Assembly (NCBI GenBank): GCA_028281425.1
Contig: JANQJX010000134.1
Location: 1-6,471 of the forward strand
Direction of reading: 5' to 3'
DNA: 6,471 bases
Source: Simkania sp.
GTDB taxonomy: Bacteria; Chlamydiota; Chlamydiia; Chlamydiales; Simkaniaceae
Below, piece by piece: positions 1-5,680 of this stretch. Position 1 is the first letter of the stretch. Each line of letters opens with the position of its first letter. The notes below the pieces were generated by a model. That model saw nothing but the letters and a program-made list of their open reading frames with translations, was not told the DNA's origin and did no database searches. Position numbers and translations under genes: made by a program.

Positions 1-31
1 TAAGACATCAGTTTACTCTACTTCCTTTTTT

Positions 32-48
32 TGGGCAAAAATCGCCCA
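32..48 (-). terminator. Short hairpin just after the copper ATPase stop codon (weak terminator candidate)
   Basis: TGGGC (32-36) and GCCCA (44-48) form a 5-bp stem around a 7-base loop, starting ten bases past the stop codon of the leftward gene. Read in the gene's direction the hairpin is followed by a run of A, not T, so it is not a standard intrinsic terminator. It might still stabilise the mRNA end. Nothing else is recognisable in bases 1-57. Confidence 0.25.
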
Positions 49-57
49 CATTGGCAA

Positions 58-2196
58 TCAAATTTTAAGATTTTTTTTCTGAAGAGTTAAGGCATTTAAA
101 ATGACCGAAATAGAGCTCATTGCCATTGCAGCTCCTGCAACCACAGGGGTCAAAAAACCAAAAAAAGCTAAGGGAATTGCAATGCAATTGTAAAAAAAAG
201 CAAAAAAAAGATTTTGCCAAATCTTTTTTAGAGTTAAACGTGAAAGAAAAAAAGCAGACGCAAGATGGGTTAAATGATTCTCCATAAGAACAATAGAAGC
301 ATTTTCCATTGCCACATCAGCTCCTTGAGCCAAAGCAATTCCCACATCAGCCGTAGCCATTGCCAAAGCATCATTCACCCCATCTCCAACCATTCCAACA
401 ATTTTTCCTTGATTTTGAAGCTTTTGGACATACTTTGCTTTGTCTTCTGGAAGAACCTCAGCAAAAAAATGGGGGATTTTCAACTGCTTGGCAACAGCTG
501 CTACAACCTCTTTTCGATCTCCACTTATCAAATAAATTTCTTTACCCATTTCATGGAATTTTTCAAATGCTCCAACACTACTTTCCTTGATTTTGTCAAT
601 AAGGGTAATATAACCAAGCTCTTTTGACTCTTCGGCAAAAACACAAACCGTTTGTACTTCTTTTTTCAACTTTTCCTTCAAAGAGGGTGCAAGAATGTGT
701 TGGCTTTTCAAGAATGAAAGAGAGCCTAGAAAATATCTCTTCCCTTCGATTTCTCCACTCAACCCTTCTCCTGCATGAGAAGAAAAAGCAGTGCAAAGTT
801 GGAGCTTGAGCTGCTTTTCTTTTGCACAATGATAAATCGCTTGAGAGATAGGATGGGAGGAATGGATGGCTAAGGATGCTGCCTTTTGAAGAAAATTTTC
901 TTCTTTTGTATATACTTTTTCAACGGTAAGCTTTCCTTCGGTAATTGTTCCTGTTTTATCAACAACAAGTGTATCTACTTTGTTTAATTGCTGAAATGCT
1001 TCTGCATCACGAATTAAAGTGCCAAAACGTACAGCTCTTGTACATGCTACCATAATAACTATTGGAGTTGCTAAACCCAAAGCACAAGGACATGCAATGA
1101 CAAGAACTGCAATTGCATGTATCATTCCTTTTTCAAAATCTCCCATCCATCCCCAAATAAGAAAAGTCAAAATAGCAATCGCTAAAACAGCAGGAACAAA
1201 ATAAGCAGAAATGCGATCGACAAGTTTTTCAATAGGGGCTTTTGAAGACTGAGCTTTTTCAACAAGCTCAATGATGTGAGCTAAGCGTGTCTCTTTTCCA
1301 GAACCTTTTGCCTCGATTTCCAAGCTTCCTTCTCCATTAAACGTTCCAGCAAAAACAAACTTTTGAGGCTTCTTTCGAACAGGAAGACTCTCTCCACTTA
1401 ACATAGATTCATCAACATGACTTATTCCTGAAAGAACCAGTCCATCTATTGGAATTTTTTCACCTGGTTTTACCAAGATAACATCTCCCTTTTTGACCTT
1501 TTCAACAGGAATTTCGATCACCTCATTTTCCCGTCTTAAATGAGCTACTTTAGACTCCAGCATAAGAATAGCTTTCATCCCTTTCTGAGCTTTTTCTTTT
1601 GCACAGCTTTCAAGCCACCTTCCAATTAAAATAAATGTGATCAAAAGAGCACTGGTTTCAAAATAGAGATATCCTGGAATTTTAAATAAAACGACACTAA
1701 GACTAAAAAAATAAGCTGCACTTGTCCCCATTGCTACGAGAAGATCCATATTCCCAACACATGATCTTATTGACTTCCAAGCTCCCTTATAAAACGAAAA
1801 GCCAAACCCAAATTGAACAAGAGTTGCTAAAACAATTTGCACAAAAACGGGAATGTTCACACGTTTCCCAAAAACTAAAGCTATCATTGGGATCATAAGT
1901 GGGAAGGAGAAAAAAATAGATAAGAGAGCAGAGATTTTAAGGGAGAAAAAATGGGATTTTTCTTTAGAACCTTTTAACTTTTCACTTGAGAGCCTTGCAA
2001 CATAACCAACCCTTTGAATTGCTTCAATGACTTCCTTTTCGATAGAGGGAATATCTTGAACCTCAACACGTCCTTTCCCTGAAGCAAAATGAATCGAACA
2101 GAAAATCACTCCATCGATTTTTTGTAATTCCTTTTCTATTTTTGCTACGCAAGAAGAGCAACTCATATTTTCGATATCAAATTTTAATAAAGGCAA
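58..2196 (-). CDS. copA: Copper-exporting P1B-1-type ATPase (CopA-like)
   Basis: A 712-residue inner-membrane pump that uses ATP to export Cu(I). It has one N-terminal metal-binding (HMA) domain (residues 1-70) with the CxxC pair C13/C16 in NMSCSSC. Eight membrane helices lie near 88-109, 116-136, 151-171, 177-193, 332-350, 358-382, 656-680 and 683-703. The actuator loop carries SGES (267-270), where TGES is usual. The metal site CPC is at 369-371 in helix 6, the phosphorylated aspartate is D413 in DKTGT, the nucleotide-binding HP pair is 448-449, and the hinge is GDGVND (604-609). YN(x4)P at 669-675 and M(x2)SS(x5)N at 691-701 are the P1B-1 copper signatures, so zinc or cadmium transport is unlikely. 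Length and domain order are normal and the gene looks intact. The start is TTG: an AAAGGA ribosome site lies 9 bases upstream, an in-frame TAG is three codons upstream, and the next ATG (Met11) would cut into the HMA fold. Confidence 0.95.
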   Translation of the reverse strand: MPLLKFDIENMSCSSCVAKIEKELQKIDGVIFCSIHFASGKGRVEVQDIPSIEKEVIEAIQRVGYVARLSSEKLKGSKEKSHFFSLKISALLSIFFSFPLMIPMIALVFGKRVNIPVFVQIVLATLVQFGFGFSFYKGAWKSIRSCVGNMDLLVAMGTSAAYFFSLSVVLFKIPGYLYFETSALLITFILIGRWLESCAKEKAQKGMKAILMLESKVAHLRRENEVIEIPVEKVKKGDVILVKPGEKIPIDGLVLSGISHVDESMLSGESLPVRKKPQKFVFAGTFNGEGSLEIEAKGSGKETRLAHIIELVEKAQSSKAPIEKLVDRISAYFVPAVLAIAILTFLIWGWMGDFEKGMIHAIAVLVIACPCALGLATPIVIMVACTRAVRFGTLIRDAEAFQQLNKVDTLVVDKTGTITEGKLTVEKVYTKEENFLQKAASLAIHSSHPISQAIYHCAKEKQLKLQLCTAFSSHAGEGLSGEIEGKRYFLGSLSFLKSQHILAPSLKEKLKKEVQTVCVFAEESKELGYITLIDKIKESSVGAFEKFHEMGKEIYLISGDRKEVVAAVAKQLKIPHFFAEVLPEDKAKYVQKLQNQGKIVGMVGDGVNDALAMATADVGIALAQGADVAMENASIVLMENHLTHLASAFFLSRLTLKKIWQNLFFAFFYNCIAIPLAFFGFLTPVVAGAAMAMSSISVILNALTLQKKNLKI

Positions 2197-2288
2197 ATTT
2201 CTCTATCCTTTTATGTAGATTTTTAATAATTTAATAGATGTTCATTAAGTTAAAAATAGGGTTTGAATACCCATGTTTCACTTACGCA

Positions 2289-2297
2289 TGATAAAAT
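2289..2297 (+). promoter_or_regulatory. Extended -10 promoter of the response regulator
   Basis: TGATAAAAT matches the extended -10 consensus: the TG dinucleotide, one spacer base, then TAAAAT, which agrees with TATAAT at five of six positions. There is no good -35 box at the usual distance (TTGAAT at 2263-2268 is 23 bases away), which is typical of extended -10 promoters. Transcription would start near 2304 and give a leader of about 58 bases. Confidence 0.45.
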
Positions 2298-2347
2298 CGA
2301 CTCTCTAAAACTTCAAGATTAATTCAAGGAATTCATATTTCTCGGAT

Positions 2348-2353
2348 GAGGAG
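2348..2353 (+). promoter_or_regulatory. Strong ribosome binding site of the response regulator
   Basis: GAGGAG lies eight bases before the ATG at 2362. It is the best Shine-Dalgarno sequence in the window and fixes the start of the response regulator. Confidence 0.8.
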
Positions 2354-2361
2354 AAAGTTCA

Positions 2362-3063
2362 ATGGCAAAAAAAAAGAGAATCCTCCTGATAGAAGATGAA
2401 GAGGACATCGCTGCACTTATCAAATTACAAGCCGAACTTTTGGGGTATAAACTTCACGTAGAAGTTGATGGAATTAATGGATACCACGCCGTTGAAAGAG
2501 AAAAACCTGATCTTGTGATCCTTGATGTGATGCTCCCAGGTCAAAATGGTTTTGATGTATGCCGAAAAATCAAAAACCATCCCAACTTAAAAACCATTCC
2601 TGTTTTGATTTTAAGCGCCAAAAATGAAGAACTTGACACGATCCTTGGGCTTGAGCTTGGGGCTGATGATTACGTAGGAAAACCTTTTTCACCCAAAGTT
2701 GTTTTCTTTCGTATTAAAGCGCTTTTACGTCGCAATAAAGAACCTGAAAAAACAGCTCAACTCCTTACATTTGGTGATTTTAAAGTGGATGTTGAACGCT
2801 ATTTACTCAAAAAAGGAACTAAGACTGTTACGATTACTCTCTCAGAATTTGGGATCTTAAAACGTCTTTTAATCAATAGGGGGAAAGTGCTCACACGAAA
2901 TCAACTTTTAGATGATATTCATAATGACGATACTTTTATTGTCGATCGAAATATCGATGTACATATTGCCGCTCTTCGCAAAAAACTTGGCCCCCATTTC
3001 TCTTGGATAGAAACCGTAAGAGGAGTTGGCTATCGCTTTAAAGATGAACTAAGCCCTACTTGA
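2362..3063 (+). CDS. OmpR/PhoB-family two-component response regulator
   Basis: A 233-residue cytoplasmic transcription regulator with an N-terminal receiver domain (about 5-124) and a C-terminal winged-helix DNA-binding domain (about 135-228). The receiver has all the residues needed for phosphorylation: acidic pair E11/D12, phospho-acceptor D55 in LDVMLP, switch residue S85, and K107 in the GKPFS motif. The winged helix has the recognition stretch VDRNIDVHIAALRKKLG (194-210) and ends with ETVRGVGYRF (217-226), so the protein is complete. The receiver wording, for example GLELGADDY (96-104), resembles the PhoB/PhoP branch more than the copper-responsive CusR/CopR branch. It is not ChxR-like, since that atypical chlamydial regulator lacks the phosphorylation residues. 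No histidine kinase lies in the window, so it is either an orphan or partnered elsewhere. Target genes cannot be told from sequence; the divergent copper pump is only a positional candidate. Confidence 0.93.
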   Translation: MAKKKRILLIEDEEDIAALIKLQAELLGYKLHVEVDGINGYHAVEREKPDLVILDVMLPGQNGFDVCRKIKNHPNLKTIPVLILSAKNEELDTILGLELGADDYVGKPFSPKVVFFRIKALLRRNKEPEKTAQLLTFGDFKVDVERYLLKKGTKTVTITLSEFGILKRLLINRGKVLTRNQLLDDIHNDDTFIVDRNIDVHIAALRKKLGPHFSWIETVRGVGYRFKDELSPT

Positions 3064-3118
3064 TTCCATATTGCTTTGTTATTGAAATTCCACCTTTCTG
3101 ATTCACAATTTCTGCTAG

Positions 3119-3412
3119 CTCGCATTTCGTATACCACCTCTAGAAAAATCCATAGGCTCTGTTTTTCGATATATCCAATAAATTCTCGGGGAGAAGGCTC
3201 CAAACTTATCCATTCGAAAATCTCTTGGTGTTTGATCACATCCCTTAGGGCCTGCCTTGAACTGGGAGAATGATCGTCTAGATGATCTTGTCTCCTTAGG
3301 CCTTAAGATAAGTCGCATTTCCTTTTGCTCTCAAGAGTATGTGAATTTGCGACTTTCACAATTTTCGAAAAAAATCTTTTATTATTTTATCTCTTATAAA
3401 TATAAGTATTGA
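3119..3412 (+). pseudogene. Probable decayed gene of unknown function
   Basis: One plus-strand frame reads as protein-like sequence across about 97 codons, interrupted only by TAA (3179-3181) and TGA (3233-3235), and ends at TGA (3410-3412). The last open piece (3236-3409) has balanced, protein-like composition, for example GPALNWENDRLDDL at 3248-3289 and KISRISFCSQEYVNLRL at 3305-3355. There is no start codon with a ribosome site, and I do not recognise the family. The opposite strand also has an open stretch (down to 3030, starting GTG at 3239), but it runs into the end of the response regulator gene and needs a frame change to look natural. Which strand once coded is therefore uncertain, and chance open frames are possible. 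Confidence 0.3.
3310..3355. repeat. 8-bp inverted repeat AAGTCGCA / TGCGACTT
   Basis: AAGTCGCA (3310-3317) pairs perfectly with TGCGACTT (3348-3355) across a 30-base loop that contains a small CTC/GAG hairpin (3328-3337). No T-run follows directly, so it is a weak terminator candidate. It lies inside the presumed gene remnant. Confidence 0.35.
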
Positions 3413-3436
3413 AGATGCAATTGAACTAAATACGAA

Positions 3437-3469
3437 TTCTATTTTATTAGAATAAAAGTGAAAATAGAA
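3437..3469. repeat. Two mutually exclusive AT-rich hairpins
   Basis: TTCTATTTT (3437-3445) pairs perfectly with AAAATAGAA (3461-3469) over a 15-base loop. The same 5' arm can instead pair locally, TTTTATT (3442-3448) with AATAAAA (3451-3457), so the two folds exclude each other. All the pairing is weak A-T except one G-C pair. The pair lies about 140 bases upstream of the exported-protein gene. Confidence 0.4.
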
Positions 3470-3560
3470 CGCACTCCGAGATATTAATTAAAAATTTCAA
3501 AATATGTAAAAAATAAAAAAAATCTTTATAACGATAAATGAATATGATAAATAAAAAATT

Positions 3561-3576
3561 AATAAATTAATTTATT
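3561..3576. repeat. Perfect 16-bp AT-only palindrome upstream of the exported-protein gene
   Basis: AATAAATTAATTTATT is identical to its reverse complement and ends 33 bases before the ATG at 3610. It could be an operator or a DNA-unwinding element, but long AT palindromes also arise by chance in DNA this AT-rich. Confidence 0.4.
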
Positions 3577-3609
3577 TGCTCATGATATTTTTTTGATTAA
3601 GAGGAAAAT

Positions 3610-4047
3610 ATGGAAAACAAAAGATCTTTAATGCTGATTTTAGCCGTGATATCCACTTTTTTCTGGGGGTACCAAACAAGAGCAGGAACAAAGGCCCTCT
3701 TTGGAGGGATTGCAGAAGCTGGATTAGGGGGAGATCTTGGAGCTTTAATCGGGAGAGCAAGTAGAGTCATTAGTACAGGAATGATTACCGGAACCATCTT
3801 AGATAAAAACGACCAAGAATACCTAAGAGAACAAAGCCCTGAAACCTATCAACGACTTGAAAGCGGAGAAAGCTTAAGTGTTTATGATATCATGAATTTA
3901 AGTAAAGCAAGAATAAGTGATGATCAAATCATCAATCTCATTAAAAAAACAAATAGTCACTATACTCTTAATCGTTATCAAATGGATCGAATGCGTGATG
4001 CAGGAGTTTCAGAAAAGGTGATCTATCACATGATGTATGAAACATGA
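3610..4047 (+). CDS. Small exported protein with glycine-rich segment and duplicated C-terminal helical motif
   Basis: A 145-residue protein. Residues 1-25 are a classic Sec signal peptide: charged MENKR, a hydrophobic core from about 7 to 19, and likely cleavage after TRA (23-25). There is no lipobox cysteine, so it is not a lipoprotein. Residues 31-64 are rich in spaced Gly/Ala and could be a glycine-zipper-like, membrane-associating segment. The C-terminal third holds two copies of an 18-residue motif (94-111 and 125-142, offset 31) sharing the pattern A-x-[IV]-S-[DE]-x-x-I. From memory, similar tandem motifs (an LSKAGVSDDVI type) occur in exported proteins of Chlamydiae and Planctomycetes; their function is unknown. 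The start is supported by AAGAGG at 3599-3604, five bases upstream. The gene stands alone between AT-rich spacers. The likely location is periplasm or outer envelope; no enzymatic motif is visible. Confidence 0.8.
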   Translation: MENKRSLMLILAVISTFFWGYQTRAGTKALFGGIAEAGLGGDLGALIGRASRVISTGMITGTILDKNDQEYLREQSPETYQRLESGESLSVYDIMNLSKARISDDQIINLIKKTNSHYTLNRYQMDRMRDAGVSEKVIYHMMYET

Positions 4048-4127
4048 AATATTCATTTCGAAAAAAACTTATAAAGAATGATAAAAAAAAATTTAATTAA
4101 AAAATGTATATTTTTTAGGTTTCAAGT

Positions 4128-4184
4128 ATGAAATACAAAAAGATATACGTTAGATTGGATGTCCCAGAGAAACAGCGCATATAA
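4128..4184 (+). CDS. 18-codon mini-ORF upstream of the TPR gene (doubtful)
   Basis: ATG to TAA encodes MKYKKIYVRLDVPEKQRI. An AGG lies eight bases before the ATG, inside TTTTTTAGGTTT (4111-4122), which closely resembles TTTTAGGTTTTT (4285-4296) in front of the downstream TPR gene. It could be a leader peptide, the remnant of a longer gene or chance. No family is recognised. Confidence 0.2.
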   Translation: MKYKKIYVRLDVPEKQRI

Positions 4185-4222
4185 ATTTTTCTAGATTGGG
4201 TATGAGAAATGCGGGCTAGAGC

Positions 4223-4251
4223 TTGCTTTATTCTTTCACTAAATGCAGAAT
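4223..4251 (+). promoter_or_regulatory. Possible sigma-70 promoter of the TPR gene
   Basis: TTGCTT (4223-4228) and CAGAAT (4246-4251) are separated by the ideal 17 bases. The -35 matches in its TTG half only, and the -10 matches at four of six positions. Transcription would begin near 4258, about 44 bases before the ATG. This is a weak prediction. Confidence 0.25.
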
Positions 4252-4301
4252 AGGGAGAATAGCCCTCATAAAACTCATCAGATATTTTAGGTTTTTACTC
4301 T

Positions 4302-5324
4302 ATGAACGTCAAAGAGACAAAAGACGAAGCCACCTCCTATTTTAACTATGAAGATTTTCATAAAAAGAGTCACTCCATTTGTCTGCTAGGATTAAAGCAA
4401 CTGAAAAAAATCATTCGCTCTCATATTTTTTTCCATCTTTTTTTTATAGGCTTACTCATTGCTGAAATTTTCATTTTTTCAATTTTTCTTGCCTTTCTTG
4501 CTAAGTCTGCTTTGATTGCTTTTTCTCTTGCAGGGATTATTTTAACAGCATTTGGCTATCTCATTTCACTTTTTTACTTCCAAGTCAAAAAAAGTGAACA
4601 ATTTATCGCTCTTCGTAATTATTTCATGCATTTATGTGAACAAAAAATCCCAAAAACTTTAGGAGTCAATGAACGCCATCTCTCTCTTGCCAATGTTGCT
4701 TATCGTTTTGCAGACCATCTTAATCCACAAGAAATAGGCCTTTCTGGTTTCCCTCCATCTCCCCATTCCATCAACAAACTGATTCGAAAATTTAGCCATT
4801 TCTGTCTTGATAAAGATTTACAAAAAATGAAAGAAATTTTTCTTCTTATCTCCATCACCGAACATATTCAGCTTATTAAAAAAAATCCAACAGACATCGA
4901 AGCCCATGCTTCTTTAGCCAATGCATATATTGTCCTTTCTAGAATCTACTTGGGAAAAAATGCCATAGCAACATCAAAAGAATATCAAGAGAAATTTCAA
5001 AATATTTCAAAAAAAGCGATCCAAGAATTTAAAATTTTAGATCATTACTCTCCAAATGACCCCTGGGTGCAAGCCCAACTAGCCAGTTGCTATCACGACC
5101 TTAAAATGTTTAAAAAAGAAATTTGTTGCTATGAGAAAATCCTTAAATTATGTCCCAATGATAAGCAAATTCTCTTTCGTCTTGGAATTCTCTACTTTCA
5201 ACAAGACCTTAATGCACAAGGGCTTGAAATTTATGAAACCCTTAAAGCAATGAATTTTTCTCGTATTGATGAATTGATTGACTACTACGGCTTCAACCTT
5301 AAAGAAAACACTTTTATCAATTAA
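4302..5324 (+). CDS. Membrane-anchored TPR-repeat protein
   Basis: A 340-residue protein with a polar N-terminus (1-40), two adjacent hydrophobic helices (about 42-66 and 69-93) forming a hairpin anchor, and a large soluble C-terminal part. Residues from about 195 to 317 look like tetratricopeptide repeats. Recognisable units start near 198 (AHASLANAYIVLSRIY at 201-216), 254 (WVQAQLASCYHDLKMF at 255-270, followed by YEKILKLCPND at 277-287) and 288 (LFRLGILYFQQ at 291-301). TPR domains bind partner proteins, so a scaffold or assembly role at the inner membrane is plausible; the partner is unknown. Both termini should be on the same side of the membrane. There is no signal peptide or enzymatic motif. 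The start ATG is the first after an in-frame TAA (4269-4271); its ribosome site is weak, an AGG ten bases upstream. The gene is intact, stands alone, and I cannot assign it a named family. Confidence 0.85.
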   Translation: MNVKETKDEATSYFNYEDFHKKSHSICLLGLKQLKKIIRSHIFFHLFFIGLLIAEIFIFSIFLAFLAKSALIAFSLAGIILTAFGYLISLFYFQVKKSEQFIALRNYFMHLCEQKIPKTLGVNERHLSLANVAYRFADHLNPQEIGLSGFPPSPHSINKLIRKFSHFCLDKDLQKMKEIFLLISITEHIQLIKKNPTDIEAHASLANAYIVLSRIYLGKNAIATSKEYQEKFQNISKKAIQEFKILDHYSPNDPWVQAQLASCYHDLKMFKKEICCYEKILKLCPNDKQILFRLGILYFQQDLNAQGLEIYETLKAMNFSRIDELIDYYGFNLKENTFIN

Positions 5325-5344
5325 ACTTAAACCCCAAGTTGCTA

Positions 5345-5662
5345 TCAATTCGCGCCATCGACTTGTAGAAATGACGTAGATACGAGGTAAACGCCGAGCA
5401 AAGGTGCGTGCATCTTAGCGAAGGGGTGAAACAAAGTAGATGCGTGATTTCTATCAAAAGCGATGGGGGATTCACGTGCTTTTAGCAAACGCTTTATTGT
5501 GTCACCCAAAACAAAAAAGAGCACTTTCAATATAAAGCCTTTGGGGGTGTTAGTCTTTTCGAAAAATATATTGGGACGAAAGCGATAGACTGCTTTCCAA
5601 CGTAGATCCCGAAGAGAACCAAGGAAGTGTGTGATGGTAAAAAAAATAACATTTCTAAAACT
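5345..5662 (-). pseudogene. Start-less 105-codon open frame (possible gene remnant)
   Basis: On the minus strand this frame stays open from just after a TAA (5663-5665) to TGA at 5345-5347, with protein-like composition, for example LRDLRWKAVYRFRP (near 5610-5570). It has no ATG, GTG or TTG until the TTG at 5528-5530, so the first 44 codons cannot be translated from a normal start, and no ribosome site precedes it. A plus-strand frame starting ATG at 5463 is also open for 41 codons before TAG (5586-5588). Both may simply reflect the higher G+C content here. I recognise no family. Confidence 0.22.
5355..5466. repeat. Large imperfect inverted repeat, 112 bases
   Basis: CCATCG (5355-5360) is matched by CGATGG (5461-5466), and TAGAAAT (5366-5372) by ATTTCTA (5447-5453), in register apart from a one- or two-base offset. 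Inside the right half GCATCT (5410-5415) pairs with AGATGC (5438-5443). GTAGAT also occurs as a direct repeat (5376-5381 and 5436-5441). The nested pairing could fold into a branched RNA or cruciform, or mark a small mobile repeat. Confidence 0.5.
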
Positions 5663-5680
5663 TTAATGGAGAAGAAAAAA

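Larger units (their letters stand above)
2197..2361. promoter_or_regulatory. Divergent intergenic region between copper ATPase and response regulator
   Basis: These 165 bases must hold the control signals of both divergent genes. The rightward side has a clear extended -10 element (separate entry). For the leftward gene I see only AT-rich sequence and no convincing -35/-10 pair. A 4-bp inverted repeat, GGGT (2259-2262) and ACCC (2269-2272), is too short to call an operator. I see no CsoR-, CueR- or CopY-type copper operator palindrome. Confidence 0.5.
3064..3609. other. Gene-free spacer of 546 bases: remnant-like first half, AT-rich second half
   Basis: No intact gene is visible. Bases 3119-3412 read like a broken gene (separate entry). 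From about 3360 to 3600 the sequence is extremely AT-rich, with stacked inverted repeats (TTTTCGAAAA at 3362-3371, 3437-3469 and 3561-3576), and probably contains the promoter of the exported protein at 3610. I could not pick a convincing -35/-10 pair. No intrinsic terminator is evident for the response regulator. Confidence 0.6.
4048..4301. other. AT-rich spacer before the TPR gene
   Basis: These 254 bases contain a run of A/T tracts, including a weak AAAAAA/TTTTTT inverted repeat (4099-4116), an 18-codon mini-ORF (4128-4184) and a possible promoter (4223-4251). A 4-bp AGGG/CCCT repeat (4252-4255 and 4263-4266) is too weak to interpret. I see no RNA gene. Confidence 0.5.
5325..5680. other. 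G+C-richer non-genic segment downstream of the TPR gene
   Basis: No intact gene is seen. From about 5345 to 5640 the sequence is visibly richer in G and C than anything nearby, contains a large imperfect inverted repeat (5355-5466), and has long open frames on both strands that lack good starts. A 5-bp AACTT/AAGTT hairpin (5324-5340) just after the TPR stop codon has no T-run. The segment may be a dispersed repeat, a structured RNA or the remains of acquired DNA. Confidence 0.5.

Noticed and set aside
274..1204. Several open frames on the plus strand and one on the minus strand (596-829) inside the copper ATPase gene
   Set aside because: They overlap a long gene with complete family motifs, lack ribosome sites and have unnatural composition; they are shadows.
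2259..2272. GGGT/ACCC inverted repeat as a metal-regulator operator
   Set aside because: Only four pairs with a six-base centre, and it matches none of the CueR, CsoR or CopY operator forms.
3190..3230. TTCGAAAAT resembling a tRNA T-loop
   Set aside because: No matching acceptor, anticodon or D-arm pairing could be found around it.
3030..3318. Minus-strand open frames of 67 and 69 codons
   Set aside because: One overlaps the end of the response regulator gene, both lack ribosome sites, and the protein-like reading needs a frame change; the plus-strand remnant is at least as good an explanation.
4099..4116. AAAAAA/TTTTTT hairpin after the exported-protein gene as a terminator
   Set aside because: The stem is only A-T pairs and arises easily by chance in this AT-rich stretch; no GC stem supports it.
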